The position numbers and the translations under genes were made by a program. From Paracoccus zhejiangensis (lineage in GTDB: Bacteria; Pseudomonadota; Alphaproteobacteria; Rhodobacterales; Rhodobacteraceae): a stretch of 64,000 nucleotides of DNA. The notes beneath the pieces are model-generated. The model saw only the letters and a list, made by a program, of their open reading frames with translations. It ran no database searches and was not told the origin of the DNA. The stretch's first letter is position 1; every line of letters begins with the position of its first letter. The stretch is from contig NZ_CP025430.1 in assembly GCF_002847445.1 (NCBI RefSeq), positions 3,716,501-3,780,500 on the forward strand. The letters run 5' to 3'. Below are positions 40,878 through 49,109 of this stretch, piece by piece.

Positions 40878-43024
40878 CGCCAGAATTTCCCCCAACCTTC
40901 GTAAAGTTTGCCCGAATGGCTTTCGCGCACGGTGTCGTAGAGCCGGTCATTGATCCGCAGACGCGAGCCGCCATCGCGTGACAGCGAGCGCAGATCGCCG
41001 CCCACGCGCTGCAGCGACGGCTGCCCGGTGGCCCAGGCCACCGGCAGCGAGATGGTGATGCCCTTGTCGAAGGAGCCTTCGCCGAAATCTTCCTCGCTCA
41101 TGTTGGTCTTGGTGGCATAGGCCCCGACGCGCCAGCCATTGGCAAATTCACGGGTCAGCGTGACCGTGGCGCCGTCATCGCCGGCCAGATAGCGGCCGAT
41201 ATCGACCTGCCCGGTAAAGCCGCCACCGAACTCGTAATAAGCCGAGACGTGACCGGTGGTCACTTCGTAGTCGCGGAAACTCAATGCGTCCTCGAAATCG
41301 CGCTTCTTGACCCGGTTGATCTCGGCCCCAAGCGCCAGCGGCAAGTTGACCGGCTTCCACAGCGCCTCGGTCGAGACGCCGCCATAGGCACGCTCGAGAA
41401 GGCCGACGGTGACGCGGGTATAGACCGTGTCGGTGGGCTTCGCGTACCAGTTCAGCGTTAGCTCGGGGATGGTCGGGCTGCTGTTGCCTGAATACATCCG
41501 GCCATCCGAGCGCACGCGCGGGACACCGTTCGCGGCGTAATCGGTGTTCAGCGCCTCGTACTCGTCGGTCGTGTAGGCCCCGGGAGCCTCTTGCTTGATC
41601 GAGCCAAAGGCGCGCTGGCGCACCGTGCCGGACAAGACCAACCCCGGAACAAGTTCGTATTTCGCCCTGGCCTGGGCGCCGACCTCGTAGCGGAACGGCT
41701 GATCGGGGTCGAAAAGCGAGGTCGACAGGTAGGGTGTCAGGCCCCACTGGAATCGCGGGTAAAGGCCCGGCGTCATGACCAGATTTCCGGGGCGGGGATC
41801 GGCATCGGTCAGGACCGCCGCATTGGCGATCTGGCTGACCTCGGTATTCTCCAGCCGTTCGACATCCGAGCGGCGCAGCGTCACCGAGCTGGTCGGCAGA
41901 CCGTCAGCCGAGGTGGTGATGACGAAGGTCTCGACCGAGGGGGGCAGGGCACGGGTCATCAGCCGCGCGGTGCGGCCGATCGCCTCGGCATGCTGGACAT
42001 AGCGGCCATTGCGGATCCGGACCTCGGCGCGGTTGGCCGAAAGCGCCATCGACTCGAGGGTCTGGCCCTCGTCGCGCAGCGCGTCGCCAAGCGCGGTCTG
42101 GATCGCCGGATGGGCGGTGGGGTCGTTGGCCCAGACACCCGCCCAGCCTTCCGGGTCGGCACCCGGCGCGGGGCGCGGGCGAACTGGGGCCGGTGCCTTT
42201 TCCAGGCCCGAGGGGAAGGGCGCCTGGCGCGGGTTCAGCGCCACGCTGAACTGGGCGCCAAAGGTATTGCCGCCGACGGTGTAGACGCCGATCTGGTAAT
42301 TCTCGCCGAAGTGATAGTTCGCGCCGAGGTTCAGCTTGCTCTTGGGTTCTTCCTCGCCGCCGGTGGTCACTTCGCGCGCATAGGGGTCGGTCGAGTATTC
42401 GGCGACCAGCCGCAGGTTGTCGGTGGCCTGCCAGGCGACCGAGGCAAAGGGCTTGGCCGGACCAGTGAACCAGTCCTTCACGTTCAGCTTGCCACCCTCG
42501 CCCACATCCGAGGTGCGCCGCTCTTCGCCGCCGAGGCGCCCCCAGCCAACACCGGCGCTGACCCGCAGGCGCGGCGTCAGGGTCTTGGTGGCGACCAGGT
42601 ACTCGGCTGAATAGATGCCGGTGCCCATGAAATCCTGCAGGCCCACGGCGACCGCGGGGCGCCAGCCGGCCTCGTCCTCGTCAAGGACGCGGAACCGCAC
42701 GTCGAACGAACGGTCCCAGAGGAAGCCACGCGAACGATCGACCCCGTCCAGCCGCGAATAACGCAGGGCGGCGGTCATCCGGGGCAAGGCCTGGAAGACG
42801 ATGGAGTTGCGGCGGGCATAGTCGGACACGCCGACCGAGCCGCCAAGCGTGCCGTCGTCAAGGCCTTCGGCGGTCGGCGTGTCGATCGCGCCGGGCATGC
42901 CATAGGCATTCAGCGATGTGCCGATCATCGGTTCGGCCAGGGCTGTCTGGGTTCCAGAGGCCACCAGCAGGGCCACAGGCAGGGTGGTCGCCAGCAATTG
43001 GCGGAACAGACGCGAATGGCGCAT
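40874..43024 (-). CDS. yjbH: YjbH-family outer-membrane beta-barrel protein
   Basis: 716 residues. Signal peptide to about residue 30 (TALAEP). The mature start MIGTSLNAYGMPGAIDTPTAEGLDDG is the YjbH/WbfB signature, followed by alternating amphipathic strands of a large barrel; a Pro-rich link near residue 280 divides two barrel-like halves. Length agrees with E. coli YjbH (about 700). Works in exopolysaccharide export. ATG 43024 chosen, with AGGAGA upstream; the frame is open to 43099. The order here is yjbH then yjbF, the reverse of E. coli yjbEFGH. Confidence 0.9.
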   Translation of the reverse strand: MRHSRLFRQLLATTLPVALLVASGTQTALAEPMIGTSLNAYGMPGAIDTPTAEGLDDGTLGGSVGVSDYARRNSIVFQALPRMTAALRYSRLDGVDRSRGFLWDRSFDVRFRVLDEDEAGWRPAVAVGLQDFMGTGIYSAEYLVATKTLTPRLRVSAGVGWGRLGGEERRTSDVGEGGKLNVKDWFTGPAKPFASVAWQATDNLRLVAEYSTDPYAREVTTGGEEEPKSKLNLGANYHFGENYQIGVYTVGGNTFGAQFSVALNPRQAPFPSGLEKAPAPVRPRPAPGADPEGWAGVWANDPTAHPAIQTALGDALRDEGQTLESMALSANRAEVRIRNGRYVQHAEAIGRTARLMTRALPPSVETFVITTSADGLPTSSVTLRRSDVERLENTEVSQIANAAVLTDADPRPGNLVMTPGLYPRFQWGLTPYLSTSLFDPDQPFRYEVGAQARAKYELVPGLVLSGTVRQRAFGSIKQEAPGAYTTDEYEALNTDYAANGVPRVRSDGRMYSGNSSPTIPELTLNWYAKPTDTVYTRVTVGLLERAYGGVSTEALWKPVNLPLALGAEINRVKKRDFEDALSFRDYEVTTGHVSAYYEFGGGFTGQVDIGRYLAGDDGATVTLTREFANGWRVGAYATKTNMSEEDFGEGSFDKGITISLPVAWATGQPSLQRVGGDLRSLSRDGGSRLRINDRLYDTVRESHSGKLYEGWGKFWR

Positions 43025-43134
43025 GAGGATGGGGTCTCCTGTCGGTATCTTGCCCACATTAGCGGGCGCGCGCGGCTGCGGACAGCCCCGCGACATCACT
43101 TAGGTGCAGGCCCGCGACCTATGGGCAACAGGCC

Positions 43135-43686
43135 TCAGCCCTGCGGCGCGGCAGTTGTCTCGGTCGCTGCGGCCGCTGCGGGGGCTGCGCAGCCATTGTT
43201 CGTCCGGCCGCCGATCTTCAGCGTCGCCGACATCGGGAATTTCTCGCCCGACATGTCATCGACGCAATCGGTGCCGCGCACGGTCAGCGCGAAGGCGCTG
43301 CCGTCCAGCGTGCCGACGAATTCGACGCCCTGCGCGAAGGTCAGGCGGCGCACGGTGACGGTCCGGCCCTTCTGGTTTTCCGGGGTCTTGTAGACCGCCC
43401 GCTCGCCCGAGGCCTCGACGGTCCAGAAGGGTTCGTTGCCGCGCGCGACAAAGGCCACGGTGTTCAGCGTCTCGGAATTGGCCGTGGCCGAGGCGACATG
43501 TTCGCCACCCTCGACCTCGATCGCCTGCTCCAGCGGCGAGACGGCGGGCGGACCCGAGGGTGTGGCCGGCTGTTCCGCCACTTCGGGCTTCATGCCGAGG
43601 CTGGACTGAAGGTCGGTCATCGCCTGATCGTCGCAGGCGGCCAGGGCAAGGGGCAGAACCGCAAGGGCGGCGAGGCGCAGTTTCAT
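43135..43686 (-). CDS. lipoprotein with heat-shock HslJ/COG3650-like domain
   Basis: 183 residues, lipoprotein signal with LALAAC at residue 17. The mature domain has FVARGNEPFWTVEASGERAVYKTPEN, a pattern of the COG3650 uncharacterised membrane-protein family, and a late Cys pair (GTDCVDDMSG and NNGC) that may form a disulphide. A Pro/Ala-rich tether joins it to the lipid. The last 15 residues are Ala/Thr-rich. Start ATG 43686. Isolated between yjbH and sdaA on the same strand. Confidence 0.75.
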   Translation of the reverse strand: MKLRLAALAVLPLALAACDDQAMTDLQSSLGMKPEVAEQPATPSGPPAVSPLEQAIEVEGGEHVASATANSETLNTVAFVARGNEPFWTVEASGERAVYKTPENQKGRTVTVRRLTFAQGVEFVGTLDGSAFALTVRGTDCVDDMSGEKFPMSATLKIGGRTNNGCAAPAAAAATETTAAPQG

Positions 43687-43798
43687 GGTATTTTGCCTTC
43701 GGGCTGGGATCACTGTCCGGCCAGCGATAGCAAAATGCCGCCTGCCGGGGCAAGGCCGCTGCGGTTTCGCGGGCGAAGCGCCGCCCAAGCCGCGCCGA

Positions 43799-45181
43799 TC
43801 AGCAGTTCGGAACGTTCACCGCCAGCCCGCCAAGCGAGGTTTCCTTGTACTTCTCGCTCATGTCGCGGCCGGTCTGGCGCATGGTCTCGATGGCGGCGTC
43901 CAGCGGCACGATATGCTCGCCATCGCCACGCAGGGCGAGGCTGGCCGCAGAGACCGCCTTGATCGCGCCCAAGCCGTTGCGCTCGATGCAGGGCACCTGC
44001 ACCAGCCCGCGCACCGGATCGCAGGTCATGCCCAGGTGATGCTCCAGCGCGATCTCGGCTGCGTTCTCGACCTGCTCGGGCGTGCCGCCCAGAACCGCGG
44101 CCAAGCCGGCCGCCGCCATGGCGGAGGCGCTGCCCACCTCGGCCTGACAGCCGCATTCGGCACCCGAGATCGAGGCATTGTGCTTGATCAGCCCGCCGAC
44201 CGCCGCCGCCGTCAGCAGGAAATCGGGCAGGTCGCGCTCGCTGGCCCCCGGCACGTGGTCGAGCCAATAGCGGATGACGGCGGGCAGAACCCCCGCCGCG
44301 CCATTGGTGGGCGAGGTGACGACCTGGCCGCCGGCAGCGTTCTCCTCGTTCACCGCCATGGCATAGGTCGACATCCAGTCGTTGATGACATGCGGCGCGG
44401 TCAGGTTCATGCCGCGCTCGGCCATCAGCTTTTCATGCACGCCCTTGGCGCGGCGGCGGACGTTCAGCCCGCCGGGCAGATGCCCGCCGGTGGACAGTCC
44501 CCGGTCCATGCAGTCGCGCATCACCTGCCAGATCCGCCGCAACCCCTCGTCGGTCTTGGCGTCGCTGCGATAGACCCGCTCGTTCTCGCGCTTCATCGCG
44601 GCGATGGACTTGCCCGAGGCCTTGGCCATCTCCAGCATTTCGGCGGCGCTGGCAAAGGGATAGGGCACCTTGGAGACGGCATCGCTGCGCCCCTCGTCGC
44701 CCTTCTTCGCCAGCTCCTCCTCGGTCAGCACGAAGCCGCCGCCGACCGAGTAATAGACCTGGTGATAGATCACGTCGCCCTGTGCATCGGTGGCCGACAG
44801 CGTCATGCCATTGGCATGGCCGGGCAGGGCGTGGTCATAGTCGAAACGCAGATCGACCTCGGGGTCGAAGGCCAGCTCCGGCAGGCCCTCGGGTGCCAGC
44901 ACGCGGGTTTCCCGGTTGCGGGCCAGCGCCGCCTCGGCCGCCTCGGCATCGATGGTTTCGGGCACGAAGCCTGCCAGCCCCAGGATGGTGGCGCGGTCGG
45001 TCGCGTGACCCTTGCCGGTAAAGGCGAGGCTGCCATGCAGGCTGGCCTTCAGCCCATGGGCGCGGAAGGGTTGCTCGCGCAGCGATTGTAGGAAGCGCGA
45101 CCCGGCCACCATTGGCCCCATCGTATGCGACGAGGACGGGCCGACACCGATCTTGAACAGATCGAACACTGACAGGAACAT
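43799..45181 (-). CDS. sdaA: L-serine ammonia-lyase, iron-sulfur type
   Basis: Deaminates L-serine to pyruvate with a [4Fe-4S] cluster. 460 residues, single-chain form. N-terminal [21 protein letters not shown] is the family signature; the C-terminal half carries the cluster cysteines in [24 protein letters not shown] and VQVPCIERN. The protein ends in a Cys (NVPNC) as many SdaA do; that tail can reach into the active site in this family. ATG 45181, with GGAG upstream, preferred to GTG 45184. Confidence 0.95.
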   Translation of the reverse strand: MFLSVFDLFKIGVGPSSSHTMGPMVAGSRFLQSLREQPFRAHGLKASLHGSLAFTGKGHATDRATILGLAGFVPETIDAEAAEAALARNRETRVLAPEGLPELAFDPEVDLRFDYDHALPGHANGMTLSATDAQGDVIYHQVYYSVGGGFVLTEEELAKKGDEGRSDAVSKVPYPFASAAEMLEMAKASGKSIAAMKRENERVYRSDAKTDEGLRRIWQVMRDCMDRGLSTGGHLPGGLNVRRRAKGVHEKLMAERGMNLTAPHVINDWMSTYAMAVNEENAAGGQVVTSPTNGAAGVLPAVIRYWLDHVPGASERDLPDFLLTAAAVGGLIKHNASISGAECGCQAEVGSASAMAAAGLAAVLGGTPEQVENAAEIALEHHLGMTCDPVRGLVQVPCIERNGLGAIKAVSAASLALRGDGEHIVPLDAAIETMRQTGRDMSEKYKETSLGGLAVNVPNC

Positions 45182-45272
45182 CACGCTTCTCCTTCACCAC
45201 CTGCCCAGTGTATGCGGCGCGAGCGCCGTCTCTGCCAGCCGGAAAACGACCACGGAACCGGGCGGCAGCGAC

Positions 45273-45301
45273 TCGACCCTTGCAGCTGCTGCCTATATAA
45301 T
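45273..45301 (+). promoter_or_regulatory. sigma-70-type promoter for dusB-ntrBC
   Basis: TCGACC and a perfect TATAAT separated by 17 bases. Predicted transcription start about 45308, giving a 100-base leader before dusB. The consensus -10 is unusual in this GC-rich sequence, which supports the call. Confidence 0.5.
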
Positions 45302-45408
45302 GGGCACAATGCCGCATATTTGAACAATGACCTGTCCCTGCGATCACGTCGCAGGGACAGGCGGCCCGCTCGCCTTGCAGCAGTGCCGCCCCCGAGTGAA
45401 TGAGAGAC

Positions 45409-46434
45409 ATGACCCAGCCTGACCCCATCCTTGTCGGCGACCAGCGGCTTGGCCCGCCGGTCTTTCTTGCGCCGATGGCCGGCATCACCGACTTGCCCTT
45501 CCGCCGGCAGGTGGCGCGCTATGGCGCGGGGCTGCTGGTCAGCGAGATGGTAGCCTCGACCGAGATGGTGACGCCGCGCCCCTCGACCCGCGCGGCGGTG
45601 CGGGCCAAGGCGCTGACCGAGGGCGCGCTGCCGGTCAGCGTCCAGATCGCCGGGCGCGAGGCCGGAGCGATGGCCGAGACGGCGCGGATCGTCGCCGGCA
45701 TGGGCGCGCGGATCATCGACATCAACATGGGTTGCCCGGCCAAGAAGGTGACGGGCGGGCTGTCCGGCGCGGCGCTGATGCGTGATCTGGATCATGCGCT
45801 GGGGCTGATCGATGCCGTGGTCGGCGCGGTCGACCTGCCGGTGACGCTGAAGATGCGGCTTGGCTGGGACGCCGATTGCCTGAACGCGCCGGAACTGGCC
45901 CGGCGGGCCAGCGAGGCCGGCGTGCAGATGCTGACCGTGCATGGCCGGACGCGGGCGCAGTTCTACAAGGGCAGCGCCGATTGGGACGCCATCCGGGCGG
46001 TGGCGAACCTGCCCGGGCGGCCGCCGCTGGTCGCCAATGGCGATGTGATCGATGCCGCCTCGGCCCGCGCCGCGCTGGCGCTGTCGGGCGCCGATGCGGT
46101 GATGGTCGGACGCGGTGCGCAGGGGGCTCCGTGGCGGCTGGCGCAGATCGCGCATGAGCTGTGGGGCACGCCGGCGCCCGATGTGCCGCAGGGTGCGGCG
46201 CTGGCCGAAGCCGTGGCCGATCACTATGAGGATATCCTGTCGCTCTATGGCGAGGAGCTGGGCCTGCGCGTCGCGCGCAAGCATCTGGGCTGGTATGCCG
46301 AAGCCAATGGCGCCCCCGGTCGCGACCTGATGTTGCGCGCCGACAGCCCGGCGGCGACGCTCGCCCTGATCCGCAGCTGTTTCGGCGACGCCTCGGGCGA
46401 TCCGATGGGCGACCCCGTGGGGCGCGCCGCATGA
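45409..46434 (+). CDS. dusB: tRNA dihydrouridine synthase (NifR3)
   Basis: FMN/NADPH enzyme that reduces uridines in the tRNA D-loop. 341 residues: FLAPMAGITDLPFRR (FMN binding), DINMGCPAKKV with catalytic Cys, VTLKMRLGWD, LTVHGRTRAQFYKG and GADAVMVGRGAQG. This gene is called nifR3 in Rhodobacter capsulatus, where it heads the nifR3-ntrB-ntrC operon exactly as here. ATG 45409 (MTQPD) preferred; ATG 45400 is possible. Overlaps ntrB by four bases. Confidence 0.95.
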   Translation: MTQPDPILVGDQRLGPPVFLAPMAGITDLPFRRQVARYGAGLLVSEMVASTEMVTPRPSTRAAVRAKALTEGALPVSVQIAGREAGAMAETARIVAGMGARIIDINMGCPAKKVTGGLSGAALMRDLDHALGLIDAVVGAVDLPVTLKMRLGWDADCLNAPELARRASEAGVQMLTVHGRTRAQFYKGSADWDAIRAVANLPGRPPLVANGDVIDAASARAALALSGADAVMVGRGAQGAPWRLAQIAHELWGTPAPDVPQGAALAEAVADHYEDILSLYGEELGLRVARKHLGWYAEANGAPGRDLMLRADSPAATLALIRSCFGDASGDPMGDPVGRAA

Positions 46435-47546
46435 CCTGCCTGCCGCCCCCCGATTTCACCGCCTCGGATCCGGGAACCGGCTGGCTGGGCCTGCCGCTTC
46501 CGGCGCTGGTGCTGGATGCCAAGGGGCGGGTGGCGGCATTGAATGACGCGGCCGAGATCTGGTTGAACCTGTCCCGCCGCTCGACTCTCGGCAAGGCGCT
46601 GGAGGGCGAGGAGATGGCCGGCCGGCTGCGCATCGATCCCTCGATCGCGCCCATGGCCGAGCGGGTGGTGCGCGGCGACGAGACGCTGTTCCAGCCCCAT
46701 GTCTGCTTCCAGATCGGCGACCGCGCCGGCCGGCACGAGGCGCGCTATGCCACACTGCATGCCGGCCCGGCGGCGGATGTGCCGGATGGGCTGTCGCTCT
46801 TGATCGTGCCAAGCGAGATGGACGACCGCCACGGCCAGCACCGCGCCGTGCGCACCGCTGCCCGCAGTGCCATCGGCATGGCCGAGATGCTGGCCCATGA
46901 GATCAAGAATCCGCTGGCCGGCATTCGCGGCGCGGCGCAGCTGATGGCGATGAACGCCTCGCCCGAGGATCGCGAGATGGCCGAGATGATCGTCAGCGAA
47001 AGCCGCCGCATCGTTGCGCTGCTGGATCAGGTCGAGCGTTTTGGCGATACGACCGGGCCGAAACTGGGGCCGGTCAATGTCCATGACGTGCTGGAGCAGG
47101 TGCGCCGCTCGGCCAAGGTGGGCTTTGCCAAGGGGCTGCGGATACTGACCGATTACGACCCCTCGCTGCCTTCCGCCTTGGCCGATCCCGACCAGCTGAT
47201 GCAGGTCTGCCTCAACCTGGTCAAGAACGCCGCCGAGGCGCTGTCGCGGCGCGGCGGCACCATCCGCCTGCGCACCCATTACGACCACGCCATGCGGCTG
47301 CCGCCCTCCGAGGCCGAGCCGGGTGGCCGGGCGCTGCCGCTGCAGATCGAGATCGAGGATGACGGGCCGGGCCTGCCCGAGGCCATTGCCGGCCAGATCT
47401 TCGAACCCTTCGTCTCGGGGCGCGAGAACGGCACCGGGCTGGGTCTGGCGCTGGTTTCGAAGATCATCACCGATCACGGCGCCTGGGTGCAGGTCGACAG
47501 CCGCCCCGGCCGCACGATTTTCCGCCTTTCATTGCCAAAAGCCTAG
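46431..47546 (+). CDS. ntrB: nitrogen regulation sensor histidine kinase
   Basis: Cytoplasmic two-component kinase/phosphatase of NtrC, controlled by PII in known systems. 371 residues: PAS-like N-terminal sensor (about 15-125), phospho-acceptor His156 in EMLAHEIKNPLAG, then the ATPase with N-box CLNLVKNAAEAL, G1 DDGPGL and G2 GTGLGLALV. No membrane helix. ATG overlaps dusB; ntrC follows after 21 bases. Confidence 0.96.
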   Translation: MTCLPPPDFTASDPGTGWLGLPLPALVLDAKGRVAALNDAAEIWLNLSRRSTLGKALEGEEMAGRLRIDPSIAPMAERVVRGDETLFQPHVCFQIGDRAGRHEARYATLHAGPAADVPDGLSLLIVPSEMDDRHGQHRAVRTAARSAIGMAEMLAHEIKNPLAGIRGAAQLMAMNASPEDREMAEMIVSESRRIVALLDQVERFGDTTGPKLGPVNVHDVLEQVRRSAKVGFAKGLRILTDYDPSLPSALADPDQLMQVCLNLVKNAAEALSRRGGTIRLRTHYDHAMRLPPSEAEPGGRALPLQIEIEDDGPGLPEAIAGQIFEPFVSGRENGTGLGLALVSKIITDHGAWVQVDSRPGRTIFRLSLPKA

Positions 47547-47567
47547 ACAGTCACGAGGACCGAAACC

Positions 47568-49037
47568 ATGGATGGCACCGTTCTGATCGCCGACGACGAC
47601 CGCACCATCCGCACCGTCCTGACCCAGGCGCTGACCCGGGCGGGCTGCCGGGTCCACGCGACCGGCTCGCTGGCGCAGCTGACGAAATGGGTGGACGAGG
47701 GGCGGGGGGATCTGGTCATCACCGATGTGATGATGCCTGACGGCAATGGCATCGACCGCATTCCCGCGATCCGCAAGGCCCGGCCCGACCTGCCGGTCAT
47801 CGTCATCTCGGCCCAGAATACCATCGTCACCGCCATCCGCGCCACCGAGGCCGATGCCTTCGAATACCTGCCCAAGCCCTTCGACCTGCCTGACCTGATG
47901 GGCAAGGCGGGCCAAGCCCTGTCGCGCCGCCCGCGTCGATCCAGCGAGCCGACGGTCGCGGGCGAGACCGTGTCGCCCGAGGGCGGGGCCGCCAGCGCCG
48001 ATCCGGCCATGCCGCTGATCGGCCATGCCCCGGCGATGCAGGCGCTGTTCCGCATGGTTGCGCGGGTGCTGAACGCCGATCTGCCGGTGGTCGTCTCGGG
48101 CGAGGCGGGGGTGGGCAAGTCGATGATCGCGCGCAGTTTCCACGACCTTTCCGACCGCAAGGATCGCGGGCTGGTGGTGCTGAGTTCTGCCGATCCGCTG
48201 GATGCGGCGGTTGCCCGGATCGAGACCCAGGCAGCTGGGGGATCGGTCATCATCGAGAACCCGGCGGGCTTCGATCCGGCGGCGCAGGCCCGGCTGGTCG
48301 GGCTGATCGAGACCCTCGAGGCCGATCCCGAGCCGGGCCGGGCGCCGCGGCTGATCTCGACCATGGGCCATGATCCGCAGGCCGATCTGGCGGCGGGGCG
48401 GCTGCGCGCGGATCTCTATTACCGGCTGGCCGGGGTGACGATGAACGTGCCGCCGTTGCGCGCGCGGATTGAGGATATCGTGCCCTTGGCCCGGCACCTT
48501 CTGGCCCGCGCGGCGGCTCAGGGCCTGCCCGACCGCAGCCTGTCGGAAGGGGCGGCGGCGCTGATCCGTTCGCATCCCTTCCCCGGCAATGTGCGCGAGC
48601 TGGAAAACACCATGCGCCGACTGGCCCTGACCGCCGCACAGGCCGAGATCACCGAGACCGAGGCACGCGAGGCGCTGGCGCAGGTGCCGGGGGCTGAACT
48701 GTCGGCCCGGGTGGCCGAGCCGCGCCTTTCCCCGGGCGCGCCCGATCGCGGCAGCCGGATGCCGCAGATGGTCTCGGCCGCCGATGCCCGGCTGGCGGAT
48801 TCAGTCGAGGCGCATCTGCAACGCTATTTCGACCTGCATGGCGAGGAGCTGCCGCCGCCGGGCCTCTATGACCGCATCCTACGCGAAATCGAGAAGCCGC
48901 TACTGGAAATCGCGCTCGATGCGACCGGCGGAAATCAGCTGCGTTGCGCTGATTTGCTGGGAATAAACCGCAATACCCTGCGCAAGAAGCTGACCGACCT
49001 GAATATCGAGGTGACACGGCGGCGCAAACTGATGTAA
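47568..49037 (+). CDS. ntrC: NtrC response regulator lacking the GAFTGA sigma-54 contact
   Basis: 489 residues: receiver domain (phospho-Asp53 in ITDVMMPDG, Lys103), central AAA+ domain and a C-terminal Fis-type helix-turn-helix (LRCADLLGINRNTLRKKL). Walker A GEAGVGKS (178-185) is intact, but the GAFTGA loop is missing and the Walker B acids read IIEN instead of LDE. In R. capsulatus an NtrC without GAFTGA activates the housekeeping RNA polymerase, not sigma-54 enzyme, and the same is expected here. Targets there include nitrogen-scavenging genes. Confidence 0.96.
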   Translation: MDGTVLIADDDRTIRTVLTQALTRAGCRVHATGSLAQLTKWVDEGRGDLVITDVMMPDGNGIDRIPAIRKARPDLPVIVISAQNTIVTAIRATEADAFEYLPKPFDLPDLMGKAGQALSRRPRRSSEPTVAGETVSPEGGAASADPAMPLIGHAPAMQALFRMVARVLNADLPVVVSGEAGVGKSMIARSFHDLSDRKDRGLVVLSSADPLDAAVARIETQAAGGSVIIENPAGFDPAAQARLVGLIETLEADPEPGRAPRLISTMGHDPQADLAAGRLRADLYYRLAGVTMNVPPLRARIEDIVPLARHLLARAAAQGLPDRSLSEGAAALIRSHPFPGNVRELENTMRRLALTAAQAEITETEAREALAQVPGAELSARVAEPRLSPGAPDRGSRMPQMVSAADARLADSVEAHLQRYFDLHGEELPPPGLYDRILREIEKPLLEIALDATGGNQLRCADLLGINRNTLRKKLTDLNIEVTRRRKLM

Positions 49038-49051
49038 AAGGGCCACAGAAA

Positions 49052-49075
49052 GCAATGCCAGAGTCACGGCATTGC
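49052..49075 (+). terminator. hairpin between ntrC and ntrY
   Basis: Perfect 8-bp stem GCAATGCC / GGCATTGC with an eight-base loop, 14 bases after the ntrC stop and 35 before ntrY. No T run follows, so it is likelier to protect or attenuate the message than to stop it fully. Confidence 0.45.
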
Positions 49076-49109
49076 AACAACAGCCGCAGAAGACGGCGTT
49101 GAGGTGGCG

